Origin: Toxorhynchites rutilus septentrionalis
Lineage: Eukaryota; Arthropoda; Insecta; Diptera; Culicidae
Direction of reading: 5' to 3'
Assembly: GCF_029784135.1 (NCBI RefSeq)
Contig: NC_073746.1
Span: forward strand, 224,081,882 to 224,145,881
DNA: 64,000 nucleotides
Positions 31,644-42,534 of the stretch are shown one piece after another. The notes under the pieces were generated by a model. It saw only the letters and a program-made list of their open reading frames with translations. It was not told where the DNA came from and did no database searches. Made by a program: the position numbers and the translations under genes. The stretch's first letter is position 1, and each line of letters begins with the position of its first letter.

Positions 31644-33846
31644 CGTAGAAGATCCAATATCCTACGGCTTTCCGCAACCTCTGCCAGTTTGAACACCAAT
31701 TTAGCTGCAATTTTACATCGGGTATTTGGTCTATCTTGAATATTTTCACCTCTTCCGTGGTTGTTGTTGGCTTTACTTTTTCTGTAGGCCAATATTCTTC
31801 TGTAGAGAAGAATTTTTGAATTTCTTCTCTTAGAGATTCTGTCTCCATTTGAATACACGTGAAGATTGAGTCTATTTCCAATTTATCGTTCCCGCATATG
31901 GTCCATCCCAGTGGTGTTTTAGCCGCTACTGGACCTTCTTTGCTGACACGTTGATTCGTTGGTGTCAATAATAAGGGATGATCTAGCCCAATTAACAAGG
32001 TCGGTTTAGCGTTTTGATATCCGTGGATTGGAAGTCCTCTTAGATGACGGTATTTTTCCTTTAATTCATCGTAATCCAGTGTTTGTCTCGGCAAGGAGAG
32101 TTTTCTGATTGTGCGGACGTTTCTCGTCGAATGGGTTATATTATTAGTACCTTTGATACCAAACGACACCAGCTGACTCTCTGGGTCAGAATATTCCGAT
32201 TCGTTGGTCCACAACATTTTAAGGGGTGAGGATGGTCCATGTAACTCAAGTTCCTCAGCTGCATCTTATAGAATCAAACTGTTCGAGGAACCGTGGTCGA
32301 GAAAGGCGAAAGTATCGAGGGATTTCCCTCTTGCTGATAATGTTACTGGAATGACTTGGAAGTATATTTTGTTCTTCCTCACGGCATGCAGGTTTGTCCT
32401 TTCCTCTTCCACTTCGATGTCCTTTGACGTTGATGGTTTTCCTTCTTGTCTTGTGTTTTTGGCTGATGTTTCCCTTTCCGCTGGATTCTGAACCTTCTTA
32501 GCTTCCGGTTCCTCCTTCAAAGTAGATCGTTCATGCAGCAACGTGTGATGTCGACGTTTACATCCCGCCACTGCACATGTTCGGGTGGACTTGCAGTCCT
32601 TACTTTGATGGTTTTTACCAAGACAGTTGAAACATAACCGTTTATCTTGGACTATTTGCTGTTTCTTCTTGCTATCGAGCTTTTTGAAAGCTTCACACAT
32701 GTTTATCCTATGCTGTTGGGAGCAGTGGGAGCAATTTTGCTTGATGCCTTCATTGTGGACATTCGTTCTGCCTTGATTTTCGTTTCTCAGCAAAGGTTTT
32801 TCATAATTCACTCTTTGGGCCAAAAGTAGCGTCGCCTTTCTTTGTTGTGGCACCAAAAAGTTGTACAGATCCTCCAATGTTAATCTGATTGGTTCTTGCC
32901 CTTCCATGGGCATAAGACAGTTAGTTTCTTTATCGGCCCACTGCTCTCTGATGTTCAAGGGAAGCTTTCCTACTATTTCTGCCAGATGGAGTGGGTTGTT
33001 GAGGTATGATCTTTGGTTTATCATCCTCATGTTGCACACTAAATTCCCTAGTGTGACCACAAACTCGATCATTGTTTGTGGGTTTTCCATTCTTGGGTTC
33101 CTCAACCTGGTTAAGTCTGCCCACAGTTCGTTGTATATCGCCATTGGTTGGCCGTATATACTTGATAGTGTTTCGATGATCTGCCTTTCGTTGCCAGGGT
33201 CCATCATTAGGGCGCTGACGTATGATTTTGGCCTTTTTCCTAATTGAGCCATTAGACGGCTCACGTTGTCAGCATCGCTGAAGTTTCCTGTTTGTTTGCT
33301 TTCGTCATACAAACGTTTGAAGTTCGGCCACTCCTTGTATGACCCATGAAACATGGGTAAAGATGTTGCTGCTTGTTTCCGCAGCAAGTTGGTTAACTCT
33401 GTCGGTAGGGTTACCGACGTTGGGGCTAACGTGCCCGCTGGTACCTCTGTTTTTGTCCTGGATCCTCCAGATCCCAGGCTCGATACCAGATCCTGCATTG
33501 CCTTTTGGTAGGCTTCGTCCCTCTTCTTTTGACTCTCCATTTGAGACTCAAATTGGCGACGAATTATCTCGAGCGGATCTGCTACTGTTGGTTGCTCCGT
33601 TGGACGACTGCGTTGCGTCGCCTTTAAATCTTCGATCTCCTTTCTCAGTTGCTGGAGCTCGTTGATCTCTTTGACGCATTGCGGACAGTTCCATGCTTCC
33701 CTCTTGGAGGGCTTAAGTTCCTGTCCCACACAAGTGATGTGGAACCAGTGTTTACACTTGGAGCACTCGGCCATAGTCCGGTCCGAAGTGTCCTCTGCCG
33801 TACACAAACGGCAGTGTCCATTTGGATTGTTCACGTATTCCGTCAT
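31644..33846 (-). pseudogene. BEL gag-protease and start of pol, with RT/RNase H deleted
   Basis: ATG at 33846-33844 (MTEYVNNPNGHC). A PHD finger (CRLCTAEDTSDRTMAEC...HWFHITC...CPQC) opens gag, then a coiled region, the gag core, Cys/His knuckles (CSHCSQQH..., CFNCLGKNHQSKDC) and the protease site LDHGSSNSLI. A TAA at 32266-32268 interrupts the frame, which then continues. After IQKFFSTEEY the sequence jumps to WPTEKVKP...NWCSNWQRLRKAV, the region normally after RNase H. The whole RT-RNase H block is therefore missing (junction about 31792). The frame leads into the integrase half across the gypsy insertion. Confidence 0.9.
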
Positions 33847-33975
33847 GCTTCTTCGGATTACGTGGTTCTGTTCTTTCACTTCGCGTTAACGAGACTGTTA
33901 CCGGTCTCGGAGTATCTTCACTTTAGTGATTCGGTTTACGAGTTTTAACTTCGCGTCGCGTTTTAATTCGAACGA

Positions 33976-33994
33976 GTCCTCTCTGGAGCCACCA
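33976..33994 (-). promoter_or_regulatory. BEL primer-binding site
   Basis: Minus-strand 'tggtggctccagagaggac' begins 2 nt inside the 5' LTR with the TGG expected to pair with a tRNA CCA end. The tRNA species is not assigned. Confidence 0.6.
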
Positions 33995-33996
33995 TA

Positions 33997-34804
33997 TGTC
34001 GGCGATCGATACACGCCGACCTTACGACGCGAGTTGGGTTGCCGGTCAGTATTCGACGTTCTGCTGAACAGACCGTCCAAGACTTAACCAGAAGTTAGAC
34101 AATGAAAATCCCGCGTAACGAGAACTCCAATGATAACTTCCTTGCAAGGGAGGGGTTTGGTTAGAACCGTCCTGCAGTACAGGCCAATTCTAATTCCAAG
34201 TTTGTTGTAAGTTTCTATGTTCCACTTGCAGCACAAGTGAAACAGAGTAACTCAGGATTTGTAGCGAAGTGAAAGATGCAACTTAGTAAACTTCCTCACG
34301 CCGGAGGAAAACCTTTTTCGGATGTAGAGGACCCGAACGTACTACTTGAATATTCTTTGGATACTTTATTGATACTGATTATTTACATGCTTTGTGGGTT
34401 CTTAAATACTAAGATAATGGATTGTCAGCAATTTTGATGCCCCTTGCTTCCCAGTGTGAAAGGAGTTACAATTTCATTCAATAATATTTTGCCACCCGGG
34501 AAGCAAAGGGCGTTCAAATTCGGTATCCCTTTCGAATCGGGAATATGTGTCCATGCTATACTTTTTATACAGTATGTTCTCTTCCAGTCGCTGGTTAGGT
34601 TAAACCGCGACGAAATCTAATTGCTGATCCTAGCACAACTGACCTATATCCATACTCGCGAACGCGTGCGCGTAATGAATCAGCTCTTTGTAATCTGATC
34701 CTCCGCTCGGTCAGTGGCACGGCAGCGCGCTCATATTGTCGCTTTACAGCTGGTGGAAGGAAAATTGAACGAACGCTAACAGCTGATTTCAGCTAGCGGC
34801 GACA
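33997..34804 (-). repeat. BEL 5' LTR (808 bp)
   Basis: Upstream LTR of the minus-strand element, ~99.6% identical to 21397-22204. Ends are TGTCG...CGACA. Confidence 0.95.
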
Positions 34805-35400
34805 ACGTAAATGTACAAAACACTAACTTTCTTACCATATACTGACGACATTTAAATATAATAAATAAAATAAAATAAAATAAAATAAATAATGGGATGG
34901 GATTGATTTCGCCATCGACTCTCGTCGCAACCAGGGCCCAAAATCTTCGAATATGAAAAATGAATATCGACATTCTTCTCAGTCGCTTCGCTTTGACTAA
35001 CGCTACTTCGGCATTCGCCGTCAACATGCATTGGATTGCCTAGAAATAAATTGACGAGCGTGCAAGTGCGATGATGACTGATGAACTATTCCAGTCAGTG
35101 ATCATTCCAATTGACGTGACTAATGAATACAAATCTGCCTCTTAATTCAACTGACTTCAGCCCACATTTATACTTCTCCCTAACACGATCTCTACCCGCG
35201 TACACAATCTTATTTTTATGCCCATATAAAGTGAAACGAAAACTTGATTTCTAGTGCAAATAGGTACTTACACCATTAATGGACAGTTTATTGTCTACCC
35301 ACCGTGAACTCAAACCAACGAACTTAGACCTTTACCAGGTATGCTAAAGGTCCTCGCGTTAGTATTAGTGAACACTGCACGCTATTTTATACGTGTGAGC
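34805..35400. other. No gene seen; (TAAAA)n run
   Basis: Right flank of the BEL element. A (TAAAA)n-type run lies at about 34863-34892. The minus ORF at 34776-35027 has no recognisable domain. Confidence 0.5.
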
Positions 35401-35789
35401 AATGGCGTAGCGTGACCGGGTGACACCCGGGGCGGGTTACTAGGGTGTCATTCCTCCATAATAATTAGCTTTTGTTCTCGGATGAAAAATAAATCAAACT
35501 TATCTCAACAGGAAAAGTATTTATTATAACAAATTGACATTTATTTGAAATAAATATCAAGCAACACACACTTTTATTGACAAATATGGACAACTAGCTC
35601 CTAAAATTGTCCACGTGGTATGTGGACAGCCCCTAACAGTGGCGTAGCGTGACCAGGTGACACCCGGGGCGAGTTACTAGGGTGTCACACCTCTATAATA
35701 CTTAGTTTTTGTTTTCGAATGAAAAATCAAAAAATTAAAAAATAAATAAAATATGGTTTATTTGTGGATGTCGAAATGTGACTCAAATA

Positions 35790-36534
35790 AATCTTATCAA
35801 ATAAATGTCTTTGGGAGCTGATAAGCCGTTAAGTAAGCTTTCGCTCTCTTGTTGTAGGCTCAATGGGATGCGCAGCAATAAGCCTCTCCACAAGATGGCA
35901 CAGAAACGTACACGGTTAGGAACAGCTTCACTGAAAGATTTGGAACCGATTATTGGAAGCCCGAACCGATTCTTCATGACGAACTGTAATACATTCAATG
36001 CAATCTCATTAATGACATCATTAGAATTAATTTCAGTGGCCTTCAAATGTATACGAAGTCTTGGTATCTCTAGCAAAAGCTGCCTATCCGAAACTTCATA
36101 GTTTTTTTTTTTTTTTTTTTTATCTTCGCTTATTTTTCGTCGGCCTATTTCCGCCACTTAAGTGCCAATCACCGACATCAGGGAGGCGACTCCACCTGTT
36201 CCTACCTATCAGACTCAACAACTCATGAGCCGGGCCAACTTCTTTTACTTCCGCTCCGAAGGAAGACGTAACCAGAGATTTTTCGCCTCAGAAAATCCCA
36301 ACGACGCCAGCTGGGATTGAACCCAGGCCGATCGGATTGTGAGGCTGTTACGCTAACCATACAACCACTGGCGCCGTCTAACTTCATAGTTGCCAATTTG
36401 TCAAATCGAGGTACTCTTAACATGTGTCGAGCTTGAATTGCTTCCAAAAGTTCAGCTTCTTCTTTTGACGATTTTGACCGTTCTTGTAATTCTCGATAAA
36501 AATGACTAATGTCCTCCAAAATTCCCTCTTTCAT
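35790..36534 (-). pseudogene. hAT transposase remnant (zinc-finger MYM/Tip100 type)
   Basis: The minus strand reads ISHFYRELQERSKSSKEEAE, then, after the SINE at 36103-36379, LRIHLKATEINSNDVINEIA and NVLQFVMKN, the familiar C-terminal region of Tip100-like hAT transposases. The dimerisation motif (VSVASxERSFSKLK in relatives) survives only as a shifted VSVPSCGEA. Frameshifts and the SINE make it non-functional. The N-terminal and catalytic parts are not recognised in 36535-37870. Confidence 0.65.
36103..36379 (-). mobile_element. tRNA-derived SINE, ~277 bp
   Basis: Minus strand: a tRNA-like head with an A-box-like 'tggttagcgtaa' and a B box 'ggttcaatccc', an unrelated body, and a 3' poly(A) (T run at 36102-36122). 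An 11-bp target duplication 'aacttcatagt' flanks it (36092-36102 and 36380-36390). It resembles mosquito Feilai-type SINEs. It inserted into the hAT transposase remnant. Confidence 0.88.
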
Positions 36535-37869
36535 CGTTGGACCGGGCCCGGAAAGTCTTTCACCTGGTTTACTTATCTTATGAGGAATTCTCCTTTCGGT
36601 TGCAAATATTTAATCGTAGGATTTTAATAAAACATTCTTAAAAATTGAATTTCGACTAGTCTGTTTCTTTCGAAGGCGTAAAAAATCAGTGCATCGAGTC
36701 CGATCACAACGTTACTCAGAGATGATCCTTTGGTTTGCAAATATTCTGCGCTAGATCTACTTCATTAAGTACAACGCATCAGAAGTACAGATAACAGAAA
36801 AGTATTAAATCATAAAATTCTGGTAGGAGGGACCGTGAACTTGATCCAATATTTCAGCCGCACAATACTCCAGTGACTGTGAACAGCCCATAAATTGGTT
36901 TCCCAGCATTATAATGAGCACCCCATCGAGTTTGCGACAATCTTTTAACTGTGTGACTCAGAAACATTTATCAGCGATCAGTTGAAACCGGGAAAAACGA
37001 GTAAACAGATTAAACATGTTACACACTGTAGATTCTTAGCAAATCAATTGAGAGGTGAATGAACTGCAAAGTTTTAAGCCTCTTAAAACAAAGAAGAATA
37101 AAAAGAAAATTCATGTTATCCTCATAAGTCCAAAGCGTTTTATACTAACCCTATGAATCTGCGGCTTTTCCCACCCGAAACGAAAAAACAAGGCTACCAT
37201 TGATTTGGTAATCATTTGTTTGAAGTTGCATCTAAATCAATTCTCAATAAATTGATGAATGAATATTTTGTTTTCCCTTGGAATTGTCTTGCGGTTTGTT
37301 CAAATATATACGAAATAATATTCTTTCGCTTGGGGTCTCTTTTTAACGTTCGACACTCAAATCACCAAGCCAAGCTTATTCAATCTTCCGTACATCCGAA
37401 ACATCTTTTCCGTGATATAAAAAATCATCACGGAAACGCCTAGTAGACTGCCCAAATGTGTGCGAAATCGTATTTTACTCCTTACAACTTCAAGAAGCTA
37501 TCGCTATTTATAATGATTTAAATAGTTTGCTTTCGAAGCAGTTTTGAGCTATTGAAAATAAGTGAAGAAAATATCTCTCGTAGATCTTTTTTTTCGAATA
37601 ATGTTATTTTAATATTACTTCGTTCATACCGTAGAGAGATATTAACGTTCATAACCTTGTACTTCGAACGTCACCCCCTCGTTTTCAAGACTTTGAATTT
37701 ACAACCTAGTACAGAAATGAGAGATGTGTAGCATAACGAAGTAATGAACATAAAAAACCAAGAAAGATTCTATAACATGATTTTTTCCATAGTGATTTAT
37801 TTTGTTAGATAATATCATACGTAATAACCGATTACCTTCATTCAAAATCATGATTTTTTTTAACATAAT
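36535..37869. other. Interior of the hAT relic, no readable gene
   Basis: AT-rich, with no ORF carrying recognisable transposase motifs. The small plus-strand ORF at 37216-37443 looks accidental. Confidence 0.4.
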
Positions 37870-37964
37870 ATACTTGTAATGGTTATGGGTGTCACCCCTC
37901 TAAGGGTGACACCCTGGGCGGACCGCCCCGTCCGCCCTTTATGCTACGCCCCTAATATGAGGCC

Positions 37965-38180
37965 CCAAGTACATTTTGAATCGAACCAGAGCACAAGATA
38001 CTTGAATGACATGGCATGAGTGCTCGGTTTACCCAAAAATCAAAGCTTTGGTTCTGCTGGTCTATGCTTCCTAGAAAAAAAGTCGATCTCTGTTTGCTCC
38101 GTGGAGAACTCGATTCCTAGACCAGTGACCCAGGTTGAAAAATAGTGAATATCAAGTATCTTGCAAGGGTCCTTGCAGGT
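37965..38180 (-). pseudogene. Jockey-like reverse transcriptase fragment
   Basis: Minus-strand blocks LQGPLQDTLDIF, GLGIEFSTEQTEI, FFSRKHRPAEPKL and HAMSFKYL align with the same region of the element at 57.9-63.3 kb (LGIEFSTEKTEMVVFSRKH, SMSFKYLGVVFDSKGTWG). About 70 codons with stops remain. Confidence 0.75.
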
Positions 38181-38204
38181 CGGATTCTTTTGATCCTACG
38201 ACAA

Positions 38205-38700
38205 GCAACGGGCGTTTGGCCAATTAACGAAAGAATATGTAAATTTAGGGTACGAGGCCACTTCTTCGGCTCACTATCATCTCCGAGTCCACTTTGCTAA
38301 CACCGAGTTCGATACAGAGAGATCCTTCACGACACGAAAACGTGAGTACAATCGCTGCCCAAAACACGTCATCAAAATTGTCATCAGTAAATTAAATGCT
38401 CGGGTCGGCGGAGAGGATTCTCAAAAACTGGATGTTTTGAATGTCGAGTTTAAAAAATCTACGATGGTGTATAGTAAAACGGAATGGGAAAAGGAAAAAC
38501 AAACCACAAATTGGAGCAACTTCATGGCGAACCCAACATTCATAACGTCCTTGAAACTGGTCCAGTGGGTGGGAATGGCGAACAACTGTTAAAGGGCGAA
38601 CATTAAATCGGGTGGGGACGATCAGAATAGATCACCAGGATGCGAGATGTCAGGATCTATAGAAGCAATACTTAGCACGGAATGGTGAAACAAGAGGCAG
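38205..38700 (+). pseudogene. RTE-like endonuclease fragment
   Basis: Plus-strand words VRGHFFGS, EYNRCPKHVIKIVI and KLNARVGGEDSQ match the apurinic-type endonuclease of RTE-clade elements (often annotated craniofacial development protein 2-like; relatives read KHDVKIVIGDLNAQVG). A later DVRIYRSN-type block recalls the DVRTYRGANIDSDH region. Stops and frameshifts are frequent. No RT domain follows. Confidence 0.65.
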
Positions 38701-40505
38701 GAGAACTGCATCCGAAAAATGTGTCGTGAAGAGGCTCTTTTTGTTGTTGTGGATAAGGTTCAATTTTAGGATGGAATGCAGTGTCATTTTAAAATTGAAT
38801 AAATGATAAACCAAATTTTGTTATGACGATGAAAATGAAAATGATACCAACTAATCATCACACAACACAAAATTCACAAAATATCAACTTGTTGGTACAT
38901 TTTTTGATATATATTCATTTTCGTTAGCTGATAAACGTATTTTGTTTGTTTTTTTTTATTATTATAACGTAAGACATTCTTCCTCCGCTCGAAGCCGATA
39001 TTGATTTAATTTTATATGATATTTCGGATATTTAAATATGCTGCTTCATTTAAAAATTGTCCACGAAAGCGTTGTATTTATCGTGAAGTTTACAAGACCT
39101 ATGAAATAGATATACGGTACATTGCTAGTCATGGAACTAATCGACCAAGAAACTATTTGTATTGAAGGCATTGAGTTTTGTGTTCCATTGGTGTGAAACG
39201 AAAATAGTAACGGATTTCAGATGCAATAAACACACTCTTGAAATGAAAATTAACCTCCCTTTGTCAAAGTTGATTTCAGTGATTTGAAACGCATTTTACA
39301 GTTTTATTATGCAGTTTAGGGGAACTATTGGGATATTTATAGAAAAAAGAGAAAAAGAGAGAATAATTCACTTCACACCACGGTAGATGTCGACACCGTA
39401 TCATCATCGGCATAACTTATCTTACGAAGACATTTATTTAGTCATATGGGCTCTAAAGTTTATTTTTGATGCTACGTGTTTCTTGATGTGCTTGAGTTTA
39501 TGATAACATGCGATACCGTGAGTTTTAGGTGGTGATAGCGAACATTAGGCCCTATTCAACAAATCTAAAACATTTGAAGACCAACGTACCAAATCACTGC
39601 AGGTTCGTGGTATATTACTTCCATGATGAGCAATTGGGTTTTCCTTGTACAGTTGTTTGTTTCATTTAAGAGGTTCTGCACATCACGTGCTTTCGTCTCT
39701 ACCTATATGTGTACCGCGAAAGTAGCGGTAATAGCAGTAGACATATATTTATCAGAATAGTATATTTACAATACTTTATTACATTGTTTACATTTCCATT
39801 ACACAACACTTCGTTTTTGTTTTTACAATTGAAATGATATTGGTAGAAATGTCTAGCTGCATTATACATTTCTTCCCGTATTATATGTTAATGTCTATCC
39901 GATGACACAAAATCGTTCTGCTCAAGTACTGTCATAACGGATGACTACTTTCGACTGTTATAGTTCAAACTTTGTTTGAAATCAAAAGGAATGTTCAAAA
40001 TCGAAACTAAAACCGATTTGTGCTTTCAATCACTGGTACATCACTTAACCTACAAACATTATACATAAATAATTCGATTAGTACTCATGATTATTATCAT
40101 ATAATGTATTCATTATTGCTTTTAGCTAATTTTTGCATTCCAACTATTAATAATAGAGATAATACTTTCCAAGCCAACATATATACGTTCGATTTTGCAT
40201 CACTGTCGTTTGACGTTTAACGTGTATAACAGCTGTCACACACACACACACACACATGTATTGAGGCGATTATGCTTCTGAGGTGTTTGATTTGTTACAG
40301 AAATTATTCTCGCATTGTTTTAGTTCTGCGCCCTCTTCTAGCATGCTAATTGGCAGCACCGTAGACAGTAAAATAGACCTCTACATAATCACAAAAGTCA
40401 GTCTCATAAGTGGCTTTTATTATGGTTCTACCCTTTTTTGTCCATGAGAAAACAAAGTAACTAACAGCAGGTAACCGGCGTCTAGCCAATTACCATTATG
40501 AATGA
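38701..40505. other. Intergenic region downstream of the Ig gene
   Basis: About 1.8 kb of AT-rich sequence without a recognisable gene. A (CA)n run lies at 40235-40256. It is the 3' flank of the minus-strand Ig gene. Confidence 0.5.
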
Positions 40506-40511
40506 TTTATT
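40506..40511 (-). terminator. Possible polyadenylation signal of the Ig gene
   Basis: Minus-strand AATAAA about 180 nt after the stop codon at 40690. It is the nearest canonical signal. Confidence 0.4.
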
Positions 40512-40689
40512 TACAATATTGTTTTTTTTGTGTGTTGCGTTCACAATTGGCAACGGATTCGAAACAATATATAGTACTGAGGAGTTATTAACAAATAATG
40601 TATAGTCATAGCTTACAGCTATAATTGGTACGAATAAATAGGTTGATTAAGTAATATACATAGTACTACGATCTAATACCCACTAAGTT

Positions 40690-40999
40690 TTACATGTTCT
40701 CGTTGTCAGCAATAAACTGCGCTGAACAGCGATTTTCACTATGGCCTTTTCGCTGGTCTAGCTTACAAAGAACGAAGAGCATGATTGCGAGTAGAGACGC
40801 TATCGACACAATGATTATCAATGCTAAAAACTCGAACTCGGACTCCTCAACGGCAGTCACCTGCGCTGGTGAGAGTGAAACGCTCAGTTCGAGTGGCCGG
40901 GCGAGATTGCCGGAAGTTATTTGGCAGCGATACCGCCCGTAATGGTGCTGCTGAATTCTCGGTATCGACAGATAGGAACCAATGATTTGGCCGTCCTCC
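40690..40999 (-). CDS. Ig-domain membrane protein, last exon (Ig end, transmembrane segment, tail)
   Basis: The exon starts after the acceptor 'gctcgttttag' and ends at TAA 40692-40690. It completes an Ig domain (GSYLSIPRIQQHHYGRYRC: the Y-x-R-Y-x-C F-strand motif). A ~15-residue linker, a single transmembrane helix (FLALIIIVSIASLLAIMLFV) and a ~30-residue cytoplasmic tail ending ADNENM follow. The topology is type I surface receptor or adhesion molecule. The codon split with the previous exon (AG|G = Arg) keeps the frame. The tail has no signalling domain that I recognise. The exact orthologue is not identified. Confidence 0.85.
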
Positions 41000-41079
41000 C
41001 TAAAACGAGCGAAAAAAAAAATTAGTCAGCATCGTATGACCCGTTATATCGTTATGGAGTAAATGATGCTATTTGTTAC

Positions 41080-41278
41080 CTCGTCACATTCAACTGATTG
41101 GCGTCCAGTACAGATGCTGGCTTGTCGTCCAGCATCTGCATCCACACAACTTTATTGGTCGCATCCGGTAGATCGAGCTTGCCCACGAATGCCTCGCAGT
41201 AGAAGCGCGCGGTTTCACCTAGACTGATGATCAAATCTTTCGGCCTGAACGTCGGCAGTGGGAAGTCTGGTTTGTCTT
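41080..41278 (-). CDS. Ig-domain membrane protein, internal exon (Ig domain)
   Basis: The exon runs from the acceptor 'ctctacttccag' to the donor 'acgag|gtaaca'. It encodes a linker (DKPDFPLPTFRPKD) and the first half of an Ig domain (LIISLGETARFYCEAFVG with the B-strand Cys, and VVWMQM with the core Trp). The 80-nt intron (41000-41079) to the last exon is typical of insects. The plus-strand ORFs here are shadows. Extracellular, probably ligand- or partner-binding. Confidence 0.88.
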
Positions 41279-41920
41279 CTGGAAGTAGAGAAAAAAACGG
41301 CATAGTGTTGTGAAAATCCAAGTGTACGAATGAGATACATCAATTGCAATTAATTTGTGCTATTGTGTGGTATTTTTGGAAGGTCTTATCGTAGAAATAC
41401 TTGTTTGATGAATCAATTTGCATACGTGTGTATGAAATGGTTGCGTCACGATAGGTTCTTCTGAATTTAATGATTTTCTCGTGAACAGACTTTATTTGCG
41501 CTTGATTTTATTGCCTTAATGTTGAAGGTAAGTTGATTTTATGAATTGTGTGAAACAGACATTCTTCGTTGGACAATATTATATGAGTGATATGAAGTCA
41601 TTGCATGCTTTCATTCGTTCCCTCTGTGTTCCTAAGTGGAATAATCATCTGAAGAGTGATGGAATTTTTTTACCCTCAAATCAATATACACTCGACAAAA
41701 AAATTAGAGAAACAGAATGCGAAGTCGGAAATTTCAAGTGATTTTTGACATGCTGTATATTCGTGAAAAATCAACGCATTTCGATGGGATGTGCACCATT
41801 TTGAAGCTACAACTTTCAGGTGTTTTAATATTTTACGTACATATTTTTATCTTGGTGTGTGTAGGTGTAGTGGTCTACAATATCGGCAAGAAATGAAAAA
41901 TTGTTTTTTCTTTATTTTTT

Positions 41921-42534
41921 CAAGAATATTCTGGGCTAACCCAAATTTTTGCCAACCATCTCAACAGCAAATCTAATTAACTTTACCCATCAGCTTTTAT
42001 TTGGTTCCAAGAACGTTCCTGTAGGACCCAGGGAGGACCCATAGATATTTCAGTTTGAATGAAAAACTACCCCTTCGTCTTTGATGATGAATAATTCAAT
42101 AAACAACCATCGCACCGCAAATCGAAAGGCAGTTTTGAAAAATCCAATAAATTCTGCACAAGGATGATTTATTACTTCGACGAAAAAAAAATATTTTAAT
42201 TTTTTGCATCGATTTCAAAAAAGTGCCAAAAACAGGATTTTTATAGTGTTTTACAAAATCCATTGTAGTTCTGTAAATATCGCAGTTAGTTCTAATGTTT
42301 GCAGGCAAATTTTTGGCCTAGTGTATTCCCTAAACATCCGATGCGCGATGGTTGTTTATTGAATTATTCATCATCAAAGTCGAAGGGGTAATTTTTCATT
42401 CAATCTGAAATATCTCCGTGTGGAAAAGTCCTACAGGAATGTCCTTGGAACCAAATATAAGCTGCTTGATAAAGTTAATTGGATTTGCTGTTGAGTTGGT
42501 TGGCAAAAAATTGGGTTTGTCCAGAATATTCTTG
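41921..42534. mobile_element. Foldback-type element, arms ~193 bp
   Basis: 41921-42114 and 42344-42534 are inverted copies: 'caagaatattctgg' matches 'ccagaatattcttg' at the outer ends and 'aataaacaaccatcgc' matches 'gcgatggttgtttatt' at the inner ends, with good identity between. A ~230-bp AT-rich loop lies in the middle. No coding capacity or clear target duplication. Confidence 0.85.

Larger units (their letters stand above)
21397..34804 (-). mobile_element. BEL/Pao LTR retrotransposon with env-like gene, split by a gypsy element
   Basis: Two 808-bp LTRs beginning 'tgtcggcgatcgatacac' and ending 'gctagcggcgaca' bound a minus-strand element of about 7.2 kb once the nested 6.2 kb gypsy copy is removed. 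Order on the minus strand: PHD-finger gag, zinc knuckles, aspartic protease, [reverse transcriptase and RNase H missing], integrase, env-like protein. In-frame stops at 32266-32268, 25008-25010 and 23955-23957 plus env frameshifts make it defective. No matching target duplication is found. Confidence 0.92.
35401..37956 (-). mobile_element. Decayed hAT (Tip100-like) DNA transposon
   Basis: Left termini read 'ggcgtagcgtgacc' at 35403 and again at 35641 (the first ~235 bp is duplicated). The right end at about 37870-37956 is an inverted version ('tatgctacgcccct'). Subterminal 'gggtgtcac' and 'gacaccc' words are shared. A transposase remnant lies inside on the minus strand. No matching 8-bp target duplication was found at either left end. 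Confidence 0.7.

Noticed and set aside
36103..36379. tRNA gene suggested by A and B boxes
   Set aside because: The sequence has a long unrelated body, a poly(A) tail and a target duplication, so it is a SINE and not a tRNA gene.
40694..40942. Plus-strand 82-residue ORF
   Set aside because: It is the shadow of the minus-strand last exon of the Ig gene, which has splice phase, an Ig motif and a membrane helix.
41684..41710. 'cactcgacaaaaaaattag' as a Tc1-like terminal repeat
   Set aside because: It resembles Tc1 ends, but no inverted partner or transposase was seen nearby.
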